Source: Beroe forskalii
Taxonomy: Eukaryota; Ctenophora; Nuda; Beroida; Beroidae
DNA length: 64,000 nt
Direction of reading: 5' to 3'
NCBI GenBank assembly: GCA_011033025.1
Contig: WFMF01000005.1
Location: 1,364,001-1,428,000 of the forward strand
Position numbers and translations under genes: made by a program. How positions within the stretch are numbered: position 1 is the stretch's first letter; each line of letters starts with the position of its first letter. This document shows positions 19,912 to 29,530 of the stretch, one piece after another. The notes beneath the pieces are model-generated. The model did no database searches. It saw only the letters and a list, made by a program, of their open reading frames with translations, and was not told the origin of the DNA.

Positions 19912-20590
19912 ATAGCATCACGTGAGTTCCTCCTCGAAATGTGATCCAGGGGTAAAGGTCGCAGTTCTACGGTTAGGTACGACTGTTTATCCCCATCGAA
20001 GCTTGAACGGGGATAAAGGTCGCAGCTGTGCTATTGTCTGCGACCTTTATCCCCTGCTTCAAACCGAGCTCATTTTCAATGGGGATAAAAAGTCGCAGTC
20101 TATGGCAGAAGTGCGCCTTTTTATCCCCCTCAGAATACAGTACAGATCAAAGGCAAAGCAGGGGGTAAAAGGTCGCACCTGTACCCTAGGGTGGTAAAAG
20201 GTCGGGGGATAAAAAGTCGGGGGGTAAAAAGTCGCATCACCTTCATAGCATCACGTGAGTTCCTCCTCGAAATGTGATCCAGGGGGGGTAAAAGGTCGCA
20301 GTTCTACGGTTAGGTACGACTGTTTATCCCCATCGAAGCTTGAACGGGGATAAAAGGTCGCAGCTGTGCTGTTGTCTGCGACCTTTTATCCCCCTGCTTC
20401 AAACCGAGCTCATTTTCAATGGGGGATAAAAAGTCGCAGTCTATGGCAGAACTGCAGAAGTGCGCCTTTTTATCCCCCTCAGAATACAGTACAGATCAAA
20501 GGCAAAGCAGGGGGTAAAAGGTCGCACCTGTACCCTAGGGTGGTAAAAGGTCGGGGGATAAAAAGTCGGGGGGTAAAAAGTCGCATCACC
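19912..20590. repeat. Tandem duplication of ~333 bp within E3
   Basis: 19912-20244 and 20245-20590 are two copies of one unit starting ATAGCATCACGTGAGTTCC. Each copy contains mirrored GGGGATAAAAAGTCGCA and TGCGACCTTTTATCCCC words and the tail GGGGGATAAAAAGTCG. Confidence 0.8.
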
Positions 20591-20692
20591 ATTTTCACCA
20601 AAGCTTGGTTCAGGTTAACGATATATTTAAACAAATTTTTACTTTCTACCATCGCATTTAACTCATAGTTTATCAATTTCAGATTGAAACCA

Positions 20693-20868
20693 CCGAGAAT
20701 ATTTTCTCGTCCCACGGGGCACTCTTGTTGATGGCGAGGCTCTTGAATCATACCGAATAATCAACTCGCGCTGCTACATCCCAATGCAGTCACCGAAACT
20801 GAGGGTGGGATGCAAGGAGGGAGAGCATCCCACCTGTGCACTAAACGCTATCCTGCAAAGGATTGATG
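20693..20868 (+). pseudogene. B-type exon module, copy 1 (frameshifted)
   Basis: Acceptor TTTCAG and donor GATG|GTGGGT bound an exon homologous to 21980-22166. The shared peptide includes GEALESYRII, RCYIPMQSPKLRVG and EGEHPTCALNAILQRID. A one-base indel near 20715 breaks the frame relative to copy 2. Confidence 0.55.
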
Positions 20869-21011
20869 GTGGGTATTTTCATTTAGACACTGGATCACTG
20901 CCATCGGAATTCTAAACCTTTTACTCCTGAGTGCTATAAAATAGTTAATACCTTGAAGGCATATAAAGGAATTATTATTGACCTGAGTCGAACAAGCGCA
21001 AACTCTCAAGA

Positions 21012-21839
21012 CCGTGAATCATCAAGCATTACTTGCATCAGGAAAACAGCAGTGCTACGAGGATATGAGGGAATGATTCTACAAATCTCTGTCCTCGACT
21101 GGAGTGAAATAATAGTCAGACAGTTGACAAAAGTAACAACACAACTAGCTCTAGAACCAAACGACATGACCGATCTAGGATTCGCAAAGGGATATGTCCA
21201 AGCACTGAGTGTTCCAGTTGATAAGGAAAAACGCAACTTTGACTACAGTAGTGGTATCGAAGATGTCTTGACTGAGTTAGGGAACCAAGTTGGTTTTTCT
21301 TTAAAACCTAATTATATCGAACTACTGAAGAAATCAGATGAGAGCTATTACTCAAAGAAGATCAATCGAGCTACCAGTACACTTCGTGTGCAGTTCCAGA
21401 GTGAAGAAATAGCAGCGAAGATTCTGAAGAGTGCTAAGGGTCTGAGATATACTTCCTTCAGTAAAGTATATATTGCCCTGATAGAACTATTGAGGAACGC
21501 AATGCGAGGGCTAAACTTGTTGAACAATTAAAATTAAGATCACCTTCCAGCCATCAACAAAATGGGCCATCCGAAGGGGGTGAAGTTGTTGACTGTGGTC
21601 CAATAAATGGACCAATTGCTCCAGTAGTAGAGAACACAAACAGCGACTCGGGACTCTGAGTAGCAAGTATGACTTATGAGGAGTCAACTGTCACTAATGA
21701 ATACGAACTCTGAATTTTACTTAATTTTATCAAAGTGTTGAATTTAAGCGGGTCTTAGGGATTCTTTTTTGAATATGTGAGTTCCCGGAGGGGAAAATCT
21801 TATTATTATTATTATTATATTATTCCAGAATGTGAAGAG
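21012..21839 (+). pseudogene. A-type exon module, copy 2, interrupted by an ORF1-only LINE
   Basis: The open frame reads RESSSITCIRKTAVLRG, then LQISVLDWSEIIVRQLTK and NDMTDLGFAKGY. It is broken after GTTCCAG at 21217 by a 605-bp insertion, and the exon resumes at 21823 as TTCCAGAATGTGAAGAG before the GTAAAT donor. Copy 3 at 22500-22716 is uninterrupted. A death-fold-like helical domain is possible from spacing of W and hydrophobic residues, but this is not supported beyond suggestion. Product unknown. Confidence 0.5.
21218..21822 (+). mobile_element. ORF1-only LINE copy (half-LINE) with TTCCAG TSD
   Basis: Flanked by TTCCAG (21212-21217 and 21823-21828) and ending in an ATT/TTA microsatellite, as LINE 3' ends do. 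It encodes an ORF1-type protein fragment: YYSKKINRATSTLRVQFQSE, KILKSAKGLRYTSFSKVYI. A frameshift near 21478 is followed by DRTIEERNARAKLVEQLK, the conserved ORF1 tail, and then a stop at about 21658. The 3' end carries ORF1 where reverse transcriptase sequence would be expected, so the source is a deleted, non-autonomous LINE. Confidence 0.65.
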
Positions 21840-21979
21840 GTAAATTGCATTCAAGTTACTATCAGTTCCATTTCTTAATCTTATTTTCACCAAAGCTTGG
21901 TTCAGGTTAACGATATGTAAACATTTTTATTTTTATTTTCTACCATCGCATTTATTAACTCATAGTTTATGAATTTCAG

Positions 21980-22166
21980 ATACAGAAGACTCAGAACGTA
22001 TTTCTTATACCACGGGGGACCCTCGTAGATGGGGAGCCTCTTGAAACTTACCGGATCATTGACGAAAGGTGCTATATCCCGATGCTGTCACCAAAATTGA
22101 GGGTGGGATTTAAGGAGGGAGAGCATCCCACGTCTGCACTGAATGCCATACTGCAAAGGGTAGACG
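21980..22166 (+). pseudogene. B-type exon module, copy 2 (open)
   Basis: Acceptor ATTTCAG, donor GACG|GTGAGT, 187 nt, fully open: RGTLVDGEPLETYRII, RCYIPMLSPKLRVGFKEGEH, PTSALNAILQRVD. It chains in phase after the A module (GAAGAG|GTAAAT). Domain unrecognised; the end resembles the last helices of a death-fold domain only loosely. Confidence 0.5.
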
Positions 22167-22253
22167 GTGAGTTTTCTTTTAATCTAGGCACTGGATCACT
22201 GCCATCGGAATTTCAAACCTTTTACTCCTGAGTGCTATTAAATAGTTAATACC

Positions 22254-22716
22254 TTGAAGGCATATAAAGGAATTATTATTGACCTGAGTCGGACCAGTGC
22301 AAACTCTCAAAACCGTGAATCATCAAGCATTACTTGCATCAGGAAAACAACAGTGCTACGAGGAAAATGGTCAGGCGGGTCAAATGGTCAGGCGGGTCAA
22401 AACCAAGGACATCTTTCCGGATGTTTGCCGAGAGTCCTGCTTTACACTGGAAACAGAAGCAGATTGGCCATATCTGGGTAATGTATTGCTTCATCAAGAC
22501 CGTGAATCATCAAGCATTACTTGCATCAGGAAAACAACAGTGCTACGAGGAAATGAGGGAATGATTCTACAAATCTCTGTCCTCGACTGGAGTGAAATAA
22601 TAGTCAGACAGTTGACAAAAGTAACAACACAACTAGCTCTAGAACCAAACGACATGACCGATCTAGGATTCGCAAAGGGATATGACCGAGCACTGAGTGT
22701 TCCAGAATGTGAAGAG
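22254..22716 (+). pseudogene. A-type exon module, copy 3, with internal partial duplication
   Basis: The start of the A exon occurs twice (from about 22313 and again from 22497), separated by about 130 bp of unrelated sequence containing GGTCAGGCGGGTCAAA twice. The first occurrence has lost the acceptor-like AG (CTCAAAACC where copy 2 has CTCAAGACC). The second is complete to the donor at 22717. Confidence 0.5.
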
Positions 22717-22852
22717 GTAAATTGCATTCAAGTTGCTATCAGTTTCATTTCTCAATCTTATTTTCACCAAAGCTTGGTTCAGGTTAACGATATGTAAAAC
22801 ATATTTTTACTTACCATCGCATTTAACTCATAGTTTATGAATTTCAAAACAG

Positions 22853-22953
22853 AAGTAGAAGTATTCCATACCTTGGGGGGCCCTGCGCAATATATCAGAG
22901 CTGGTGAACTCTCATTCAAGGAGGGCAGGTTACGAGCTATCCTGGATTCCGCT
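22853..22953 (+). pseudogene. Chimeric B-to-C exon at the junction of two tandem arrays
   Basis: The upstream intron and first ~40 nt match module B (ACAGAAG...GTATT...ATACC..GGGGG). The remainder (ATCAGAGCTGGTGAACTC, then CGAGCTATCCTGGATTCC) matches module C at 23695 and 26600. It ends in a proper GTGAGT donor and reads open. Confidence 0.55.
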
Positions 22954-23213
22954 GTGAGTATAGCAACTTTTTAACTATTGAATTTGCTCTATGTTGCATT
23001 GAGCTTAGCCTTTATTTTAACAGTAGGATTTTCAGTTCATCGGGAAGTGGATTGTTTTTAGGATATCGGTTGTTTGTTTTGATTTGTGCTACTATAATGT
23101 GAGTATCTAAGTATGTATGAAAGGGGCTGGAAACCGGAACATGGGTGGAAGTGTTGAATTTGAACCTTGTTTCATTCGCCCCCAACTTAATCCTCTCATA
23201 GCATTCCTTTCAG

Positions 23214-23318
23214 GAGAAGATGGGACCGAGGCTGAAAAGATGGAGCCAGGAGACTTGGGAGTCCCCTAAGAATCTTCCGCTGTCGCATTCGTCTCGGAGA
23301 CAGAATTCCAGTTACGAG
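23214..23318 (+). pseudogene. D-type exon, copy 1 (nonsense)
   Basis: 105 nt, acceptor TTTCAG, donor GAG|GTTAGT. It encodes GEDGTEAEKM...DLGVP, then a TAA where the copy at 26134-26238 has TTA, then ESSAVAFVSETEFQ. The TAA makes this copy dead. Confidence 0.6.
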
Positions 23319-23694
23319 GTTAGTAATTTGAAGGTTATTATTTATTGTTGGGCTTCAGGATCATGATTACTGATTAAATTTTAGAGTTTGATATGTTACA
23401 CTTTCACTATCCCGTATCAATAACACTTCCCCTCTCACTCTCAGGAACTCGGCTATCTTTTGCTCTTTTGAAAAGTTGATAAAGAGAGTGTGGCTGAGAG
23501 AAGCAATAAACTATGATCAATGGCCTCGGAACTTGCTGTGAGTTTCATTGATTTGATAATTGTTTCTTTCGAAATATTGAAATCATTCACATGCCGATAT
23601 TCCTATATTTCATTGAAAAAGTGATTTCAAGTTTTTACCAGAATTTGCAATAATTCTTAAAAAAGCTTATAATAAATTTTTCAGAGCTCTACCA

Positions 23695-23762
23695 AGAAAT
23701 CAGAGCTGGTGAACTCTCATTCGAGGAGGGAGCGGAGTTACGAGCTATCCTGGATTCCGCTG
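23695..23762 (+). pseudogene. C-type exon, copy 2 (donor lost)
   Basis: Homologous to 26600-26677 (peptide LYQEIRAGELSFEEGAEL). The donor GCT|GTGAGT of the intact copies reads GCTGAGAGT here, so the GT is gone. Confidence 0.55.
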
Positions 23763-23860
23763 AGAGTATTGCAATTTTTTAACTATCGAATTTGCTCTAT
23801 GTTGCATTAAGCTTAGCCTTTATTTTAATAGTAGGATTTTCAGTTCACCGGGAAGTGGAT

Positions 23861-24673
23861 TCAGGTTTTTAAGGATATCGGTTGTCTGTTTTTTTTGATT
23901 CGTGCTACTATAACGAGAGTATCTAAGTATGTACGTACGTTTTGGTACGTTTTGGTGAGTTTGACTGGGCTTATAATACCCATGTTTGAACTGTGGTTCT
24001 GTTTAGGTGAAAACTGTTTCTTTCCATTACCACCCGACCTGTTGTAGTTGGGTGTAAATGGCTTACGACCAACCGAATTAACACTGCTGTTCGGATGCAT
24101 CACAGAATTGGACTGACTAGCCTGTTCTTTCAAAACGGCTTTCTGATACACTTGGTCCAATGTCGTAGTTTCATTGCAGTCTGACAATAAAGCCGTTCTG
24201 ATCTTTTCAGATTTCAGACCACCAATAAACTTGTTTTTCACCATCATCGTATACAAAGCTCCAAACCCACAGTTAACTGCTGCTTCCCTTATACGTCCCA
24301 TGAATACAGCAAGTGTTTCATTGTCCTCTTGTTTGATCAAGCTGAATCTGTACTGTTCAGAAACTGCATTTGGTGCAGGTGCAAGTTTCGATTTCAGAAT
24401 TTCCAATAGCTGAGCAAATGTTTTCGTTGTTGGTAAGTCTGGCGCACAGTATGACTTCAATAGTTTGTAAGCATTGCTTCCTAAGCTGGAAAGAAGGTAG
24501 CTTTTCTTGATTTCTTCAATCTTAGCCGTTTTCTCTGCTTCTTCTTCTGGTAGATTTGAGGCAGCATTAAAGATGGCTATAGTAACCATCTGTTCCAGTC
24601 TCTCGATCCAATTAGAAACAATACTTGGATCGTCACTGTTTATCGTGAGTTCTTCAATATTAAACGTCGCCAT
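23861..24673 (-). pseudogene. Ty3-like retrotransposon gag fragment
   Basis: Minus-strand frame from ATG 24673 (MATFNIEELTINSDD) with the retrotransposon gag pattern: SNWIERLEQMV near the start, TFAQLLEILKSKLAP, then YRFSLIKQEDNETLAVFMGR and FIGGLKSEKIRTALLSD, the hydrophobic spacing of the Ty3/Gypsy capsid-like domain. It breaks off in a basic linker where the nucleic-acid-binding zinc knuckle would come. The last residues (below 23934) read into the flanking module. No protease, polymerase or LTR is attached. Confidence 0.8.
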
Positions 24674-26015
24674 TGCTTTATTGCTCAGCTTGGATTGAGT
24701 ACAGCGTAAAACAACGGGTTGATAAAGAGGAATAAAATTGCACACTAGGTTAATCCAATCTCAAAATACACCAGGCAGGGACCGCTAACACTAGGAAAAT
24801 ATACTGGTTAGTAACATGATAAATCATAAATATTCAGGTTAAATATAATCAAATAAAATCAATAATATGAATACAAAGCACAGGACATCTGCGTCGTGCG
24901 CGTCTCCTTCCAGCTCAGCAATGAGTTGTTGTTCACAGCAGTGTACCCCGGAACAGGAGGTGTATCCGGGAACTGCTCAAGGAACATGCCCAAACCGATC
25001 TTGAAGCTTTCAAGTGAACTCAGTCGTGAGACGTCAGATGGCAAGATGTTCCATAGCTGAGCTGCTCTAACACCAAATGAACTATCGTAATTACTACGTA
25101 TAGAAAGCTGGGCCTTGGTGTTTATCTGTGGGATGAGTGCCTTAATCCCAAAGCCGAGGATGGTGCTTGAATTGCATCTCAACATCATTAGGGGCATGGC
25201 CGTTGGCGATTTTCCAAACTTGGATGATGCAGTATCTTTCTCTTCGCCGTTGGAGAGACATCATATTGAGCTTCCTGAGAGTGAGACGGTCCCAATAGCT
25301 CATGTCTTTGAGTCCAGCTATCTTACGGATGAAGCATCGTTGGACATTGTCTAACTTTTGGATGTCTGAGATCTTGGTAGGGTTCCAGACAGGACAGCAG
25401 TATTCCAGTCTGGAGCGCACCATTGATTTGTAGAGTGTCAGCATGACTACTGAACGATCACTGAACACTGAGGACCCAAGATGCCATTTTACGAGCCGCC
25501 TGTACAGTCTGTTCTATGTGCGGCGACCAGGATCTGTCACTTGAAACAAGAACCCCTAAGTCCCTGGCAGTGTCTGTCAGTTCTATGACATGTCCTTTAG
25601 GAGTTTTGTACTGGATATTCTCAGGATAAAATGGTAGTTGTCTTAAGAGGTAGGAGCTATTGAGGGGATAGCTGAGTAGTTGAAACTTGTCTTCATGGAG
25701 TTCCATGTTATTGATTGAGGACCAGTTAATCACTCTATACAGGTCGTCCTGTATACGTGCAGTGCATTCTTTACCGAGGACTTTCGATATTAGTTTAGTG
25801 TCATCGGCAAAACATAGCCCTTTACAGTTTTGAGGGTAGGGAGGAGGTCATTTATGTACAGGAGGAACAGTATAGGTCTAACACTGTTCCTTGTGGTACC
25901 CCCACTGATCACAGGCTGTGATGATGACAAGACACCTTCCACTTGGACAGTTTGGGTGCGGTTTGTGAGGAATGCTTCAATCCAGTGAAGGACTTTACCA
26001 CCAATTCCATAACGC
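23934..26015. mobile_element. Gag plus LINE composite insertion flanked by ATGTA
   Basis: Compared with the sister module near 23115, which reads GTATCTAAGTATGTATGAAA uninterrupted, this copy has 2.08 kb inserted between ATGTA (23929-23933) and ATGTA (26016-26020). The contents are the gag fragment followed by the LINE fragment, both minus strand. Confidence 0.55.
24795..26015 (-). pseudogene. 5'-truncated CR1/L2-like LINE, reverse transcriptase C-terminal half
   Basis: Frameshifted minus-strand pieces carry, in order: YGIGGKVLHWIEAFLTNRTQ, LFLLYINDLLPTL, the catalytic FADDTK box (antisense of 25795-25812), VINWSSINNMELHEDKFQLL, LVSSDRSWSPHI, then MLTLYKSMVRSRLEYCCPVW and WDRLTLRKLNMMSLQRRRER. 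These are the palm, thumb and C-terminal blocks of non-LTR reverse transcriptases. The GGPQG block before LFLLYINDL is damaged. At least three frameshifts make it dead. A presumed 3' UTR lies at about 24795-24858. Confidence 0.85.
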
Positions 26016-26133
26016 ATGTATGACGGGGAGAGAGGAGGGAGGGGCAGGGGAAACCGGAACATGGGTGGAAGTGTTGAATTTGATCCTTGTTTCATTCGCC
26101 CCAAACTTAATCCCCTCATAGCATTCCTTTCAG

Positions 26134-26238
26134 GAGAAGATGGGACCGAGGCTGAAAAGATGAATTCAGGAGACTTGGGAGTCCCCTTAGAATCTTCCGC
26201 TGTCGCATTTGTCTCGGAGACAGAATTCCAAATACAAG
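26134..26238 (+). pseudogene. D-type exon, copy 2 (open)
   Basis: 105 nt, acceptor TTTCAG, donor CAAG|GTAGGT. Reads GEDGTEAEKMNSGDLGVP and LESSAVAFVSETEFQIQ without a stop. The next candidate exon (26368-26441, GAACTCGGCTCTCTTGTG...) has good borders but does not continue in phase, so the transcript unit is probably decayed. Confidence 0.45.
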
Positions 26239-26599
26239 GTAGGTTATTTTGGACTTATTTTATATCGTTGGGCTCCAGGATTCATGATTGAATTTTAGAG
26301 TTTGATATGTTAAACTTTCAGTTTTCACTACCCCGTATCAATAACTCAATAACACTTCCCCTCTTAGGAACTCGGCTCTCTTGTGAAAAGTAGAAAGAGA
26401 CCGAGGCTGAAGATGACCCATCAACAGCCACGAAACTTGCTGTGAGTATCATAATTTTATTGATTTGATGTAATTGTTTCTTTTGAAATTACAAAAGTTT
26501 CTAAATATCATTGAGCAAGTCATTTTAACTTTTTAAGTTATTACCAGAGTTTGCAATTAATTCCTAAAGAAGCTAACAATTAATTTCTCAGGCTCTCAG

Positions 26600-26677
26600 G
26601 AGCTGTACCAAGAAATCAGAGCTGGTGAACTCTCATTCGAGGAGGGAGCGGAGATACGAGCTATCCTGGATTCCGCT
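26600..26677 (+). pseudogene. C-type exon, copy 3 (open)
   Basis: 78 nt, acceptor CTCTCAG, donor GCT|GTGAGT; reads ELYQEIRAGELSFEEG then AEIRAILDSA. It ends the recognisable array. Function unknown. Confidence 0.5.
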
Positions 26678-26689
26678 GTGAGTATGCAA

Positions 26690-27235
26690 CATTTTTGTTT
26701 TCAACTTTTTTGATTTTGATAGGATATTCAGTACAGTGGGATGACGTGGGTGTTGATGATAGGTTGGTTTAGGACCGGCTATTTGTTTTGATTGTTTTGT
26801 TTTGAATTGCGGTTTCTGATTGGTTGTTTTTATATGGTTTGCGGTTTCTGGTTGGACGGTGGTTTCTTTTGTGTGGTTGATGTTGTAACTGACAGATTGG
26901 GAATATAGGGGAGTGAGGGATGAGGTGTGACTACTGAGTAGGTTACTGCGTTCTTTATCTTTTACTTTTTTACATATTCATTTCTATTTGTTTGGCTTGG
27001 ATTAAGTATTTCTAATAATCCATTTCAAATTATGTATTGCTTATCCTTTACAATTATTTACAATATTTACAATATTATCCTTTACAATATTTCAACCTTT
27101 TTGAAACTTAGAACTAATTAGAACTTAATACTTAAAACTAATTAGAACTTAAAACTATTGAAATAACTGAAACATATTCATAATTAAAGCTTAAAACTAA
27201 TTAAAACGTAAAACAACTTAAACCAATCAAATTTA
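26690..27235. other. Low-complexity DNA downstream of the exon array
   Basis: TTGTTTTGATTG-type words, then AACTTAAAACTAATTAG words (27105-27230). No gene. Confidence 0.5.
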
Positions 27236-27239
27236 GGAA

Positions 27240-27605
27240 ATTAGAAATTTTGCGAAAATTTGGAAATTATGTGAAATTTGGAAACTTTGTGAAAATTTGG
27301 AAATTTTGTGAAAATTTGGAAATTTTGTGAAAATTTGGAATTTTTTGAAAATGTGGAAATTTTATGAAAATTTGGAAATTTTGTGAAATTTTGTGAAAAT
27401 TTGGAAATTTTGTGAAAATTTGGAAATTTTGTGAAAATTTGGAAATTTTGTGAAAATTTGGAAATTTTGTGAAAATTTGGAAATTTTGTGAAAATTTGGA
27501 AATTTTGTGAAAATTCGGAAATTTTGTGAAAATTTGGAAATTCTGTGAAAATTTGGAAATTTTGTGAAAATTTGGAATTTTGGGAAATTTGGAATTTTGG
27601 GAAAT
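27240..27605. repeat. 19-bp minisatellite GAAAATTTGGAAATTTTGT, about 19 units
   Basis: Nearly perfect head-to-tail units. The long NFQIFTKFPNFHK-type minus-strand frames are translations of the repeat and not genes. Confidence 0.95.
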
Positions 27606-28320
27606 TAAAAAAAAACAAAATATCAAACAAAAGAAAACTAAAAAACAAAACTAAATTATAGAAAATCTAAGAATCAAACAGACTTATTATTTTGTTCATT
27701 TTCATTCTTGTAACATTTTCATGTATATTCTGACTCATCTAAGTATCATTTCAACCATTTCTAATTTACTTCTTTACTTTTAATTTACTGTACCTATTAT
27801 AGCGTTCAGATCGTGTTTTTGTTTACTTTGAGTTGAGCGTTTGAGAGTGAGTTGGAGACTAGGGCAGATATTGATCATTGATGATGATGGCCGGTGATGT
27901 TGACTGTTGACTGACGCGTTTTTGACTTAAATCAGGAATTACGGATTATGATATGGTTTTGCTTTTTTGAGTTGTCGTGCTCGATTGGTGTTCAATATTG
28001 CGTGGATCATTGAATATGAACTGAATCTTTTGGGTGGGGTATGAATTAGGATATTTTTAATTTGCATTATGTTTGTGGACGTGTGTAAACTTTAACTTGA
28101 TAATCAATGATACTGCCGAGATTATCTCTTCAGGTCGAGGGAGATACATGGGAGCATGGGAGAGTGTTCTGAAAAGGACGGCTTATCTCCAGTTCAAGTC
28201 CTAGGTTACAGAAGGTGGCTTAGTAGAGACGGCTTAGCAAAGCCGCACAGAAGAGACAGCTTTACTTGTTGTTCACTGACTGTTGGGTGACTTTTGGTCG
28301 AGTTTAGAAACAACTAAATT
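27606..28320. other. No feature recognised
   Basis: AT-rich sequence between two tandem arrays. No exon supported. Confidence 0.4.
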
Positions 28321-28324
28321 ATTG

Positions 28325-28768
28325 TTGTTGTAAGATTTGAATATAAGATTTGAATTTTAGATTTGATTTAACTTGAAGATTCGAGTTTAAGATTTGAATT
28401 GAAGATTTGAATTAAGATTTAAATTGAAGATTTGAATTTAAGATTTGAATTGAAGATTTGAATTGGTGATTTGATTTGAAGATTTTAATTTAAGATTATT
28501 TTTCAGAAATTAATTTCAATATTTCTTGAATTTAGAATTTGGCCGGATATTTGACGGCATTTTAACTTTAAGATTCGAGTTTAAGATTTGAATTGAAGAT
28601 TTGAATTAAGATTTAAATTGAAGATTTGAATTTAAGATTTAGATTTAAGATTTGAATTCTAGATTTGATTTAACTTTATGATTCGAGTTTAAGATTTGAA
28701 TTTAAGATTTGAGTTTAAGATTTGAATTGAAGATTTGAATTTAAGATTTGAATTGAAGATTTGAATCG
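28325..28768. repeat. 12-13 bp minisatellite AAGATTTGAATT
   Basis: Two runs (28325-28495 and 28570-28768) of AAGATTTGAATT/AAGATTTGAGTTT units with a short non-repeat gap. Confidence 0.9.
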
Positions 28769-28784
28769 GTCCCTGCAAACATGT

Positions 28785-29530
28785 AGGCCTTTTCCATTTT
28801 TTTTAATTGGGTTTTTTCTTTCTCATGTTAAATTTTTTAAAAAACGAAATTGTCTTATTTTTGGTTTGAAAATGATCTGATTTCAGAAAAACCCCAAAAA
28901 AATAATAAACAACTCTTAAAAAAAATTTAAAAAATTTTTTTTTATTATTATTAATTAAAAACATTAATTATTAAGAAATGGTTAAAAAAAGAAAAAATTT
29001 TTGCTTTCAAGGGAAATGCGCGCCTTCTTTCCCGAATGGGACTTTTTTTTCAGAAAAGGGGGGCCTTCTTTCGGGGAAAAAGCCCGGAAATTTTTGAAAA
29101 AACGCGGCGCCCAAAAAAGGAAAAAAAATGAAAAAAAACCTGGAAAATTTAAAGATGGGGAATAAACTCAAGCTTAAAAAGGGTTTTTAACTTTTAAAAA
29201 AGAACCGGGAAAAAAAAGAGAACAAAAGGAAATATTATTTTATTTCTCGGGGGGGTTTTTGGCAACAAATTAATTTTAAAATTTAAAAAAATTCTTTTTT
29301 CCTTTTAATTTAAAAAAAATTTAATAAAATATTTTTTATTAAAATTGGGTTTAAAAAAAGGAATTTCTAAAAAAAATCTTTTTATTCAATTTTCTTTTCC
29401 TTCCTTGAATTTGAAAATTATTTCAAGGGTTAAAATTTAGCCTAAATTCTAAATTCAAAAAATAAAAATTTTAAAAAAAAAATAAATTTTCAATTTTAAA
29501 GATTATCTTAAATTTTAATCTTTTAAAAAA
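28785..29530. other. Homopolymer-inflated, probably low-quality sequence
   Basis: Extended runs of A and T mixed with GGGGGG and CCCC and almost no normal dinucleotide structure. The texture changes abruptly on both sides. It looks like poor base calls at a read or contig end. Confidence 0.5.

Larger units (their letters stand above)
18990..20590. mobile_element. 1.6-kb DNA element with 8/9-bp TSD and word-built TIRs (E3)
   Basis: ATTTTCACC precedes the left end (18981-18989) and follows the right end (20591-20599). Paralogous introns at about 21889 and 22766 read TTATTTTCACCAAAGCTTGG with no insertion, giving an empty site. Ends are GAGTATGCGACTTTTTACC and GGTGATGCGACTTTTTACC (right end in reverse complement). 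Inward of both, the word CGACTTTTTAYCCCC is reiterated. The interior has a 333-bp tandem duplication and a GC-rich coding-like piece. No transposase. Confidence 0.8.

Noticed and set aside
27241-27648. Two overlapping ~120-codon frames rich in NFHKIS/IFTKFP
   Set aside because: Pure translation of the 19-bp tandem repeat.
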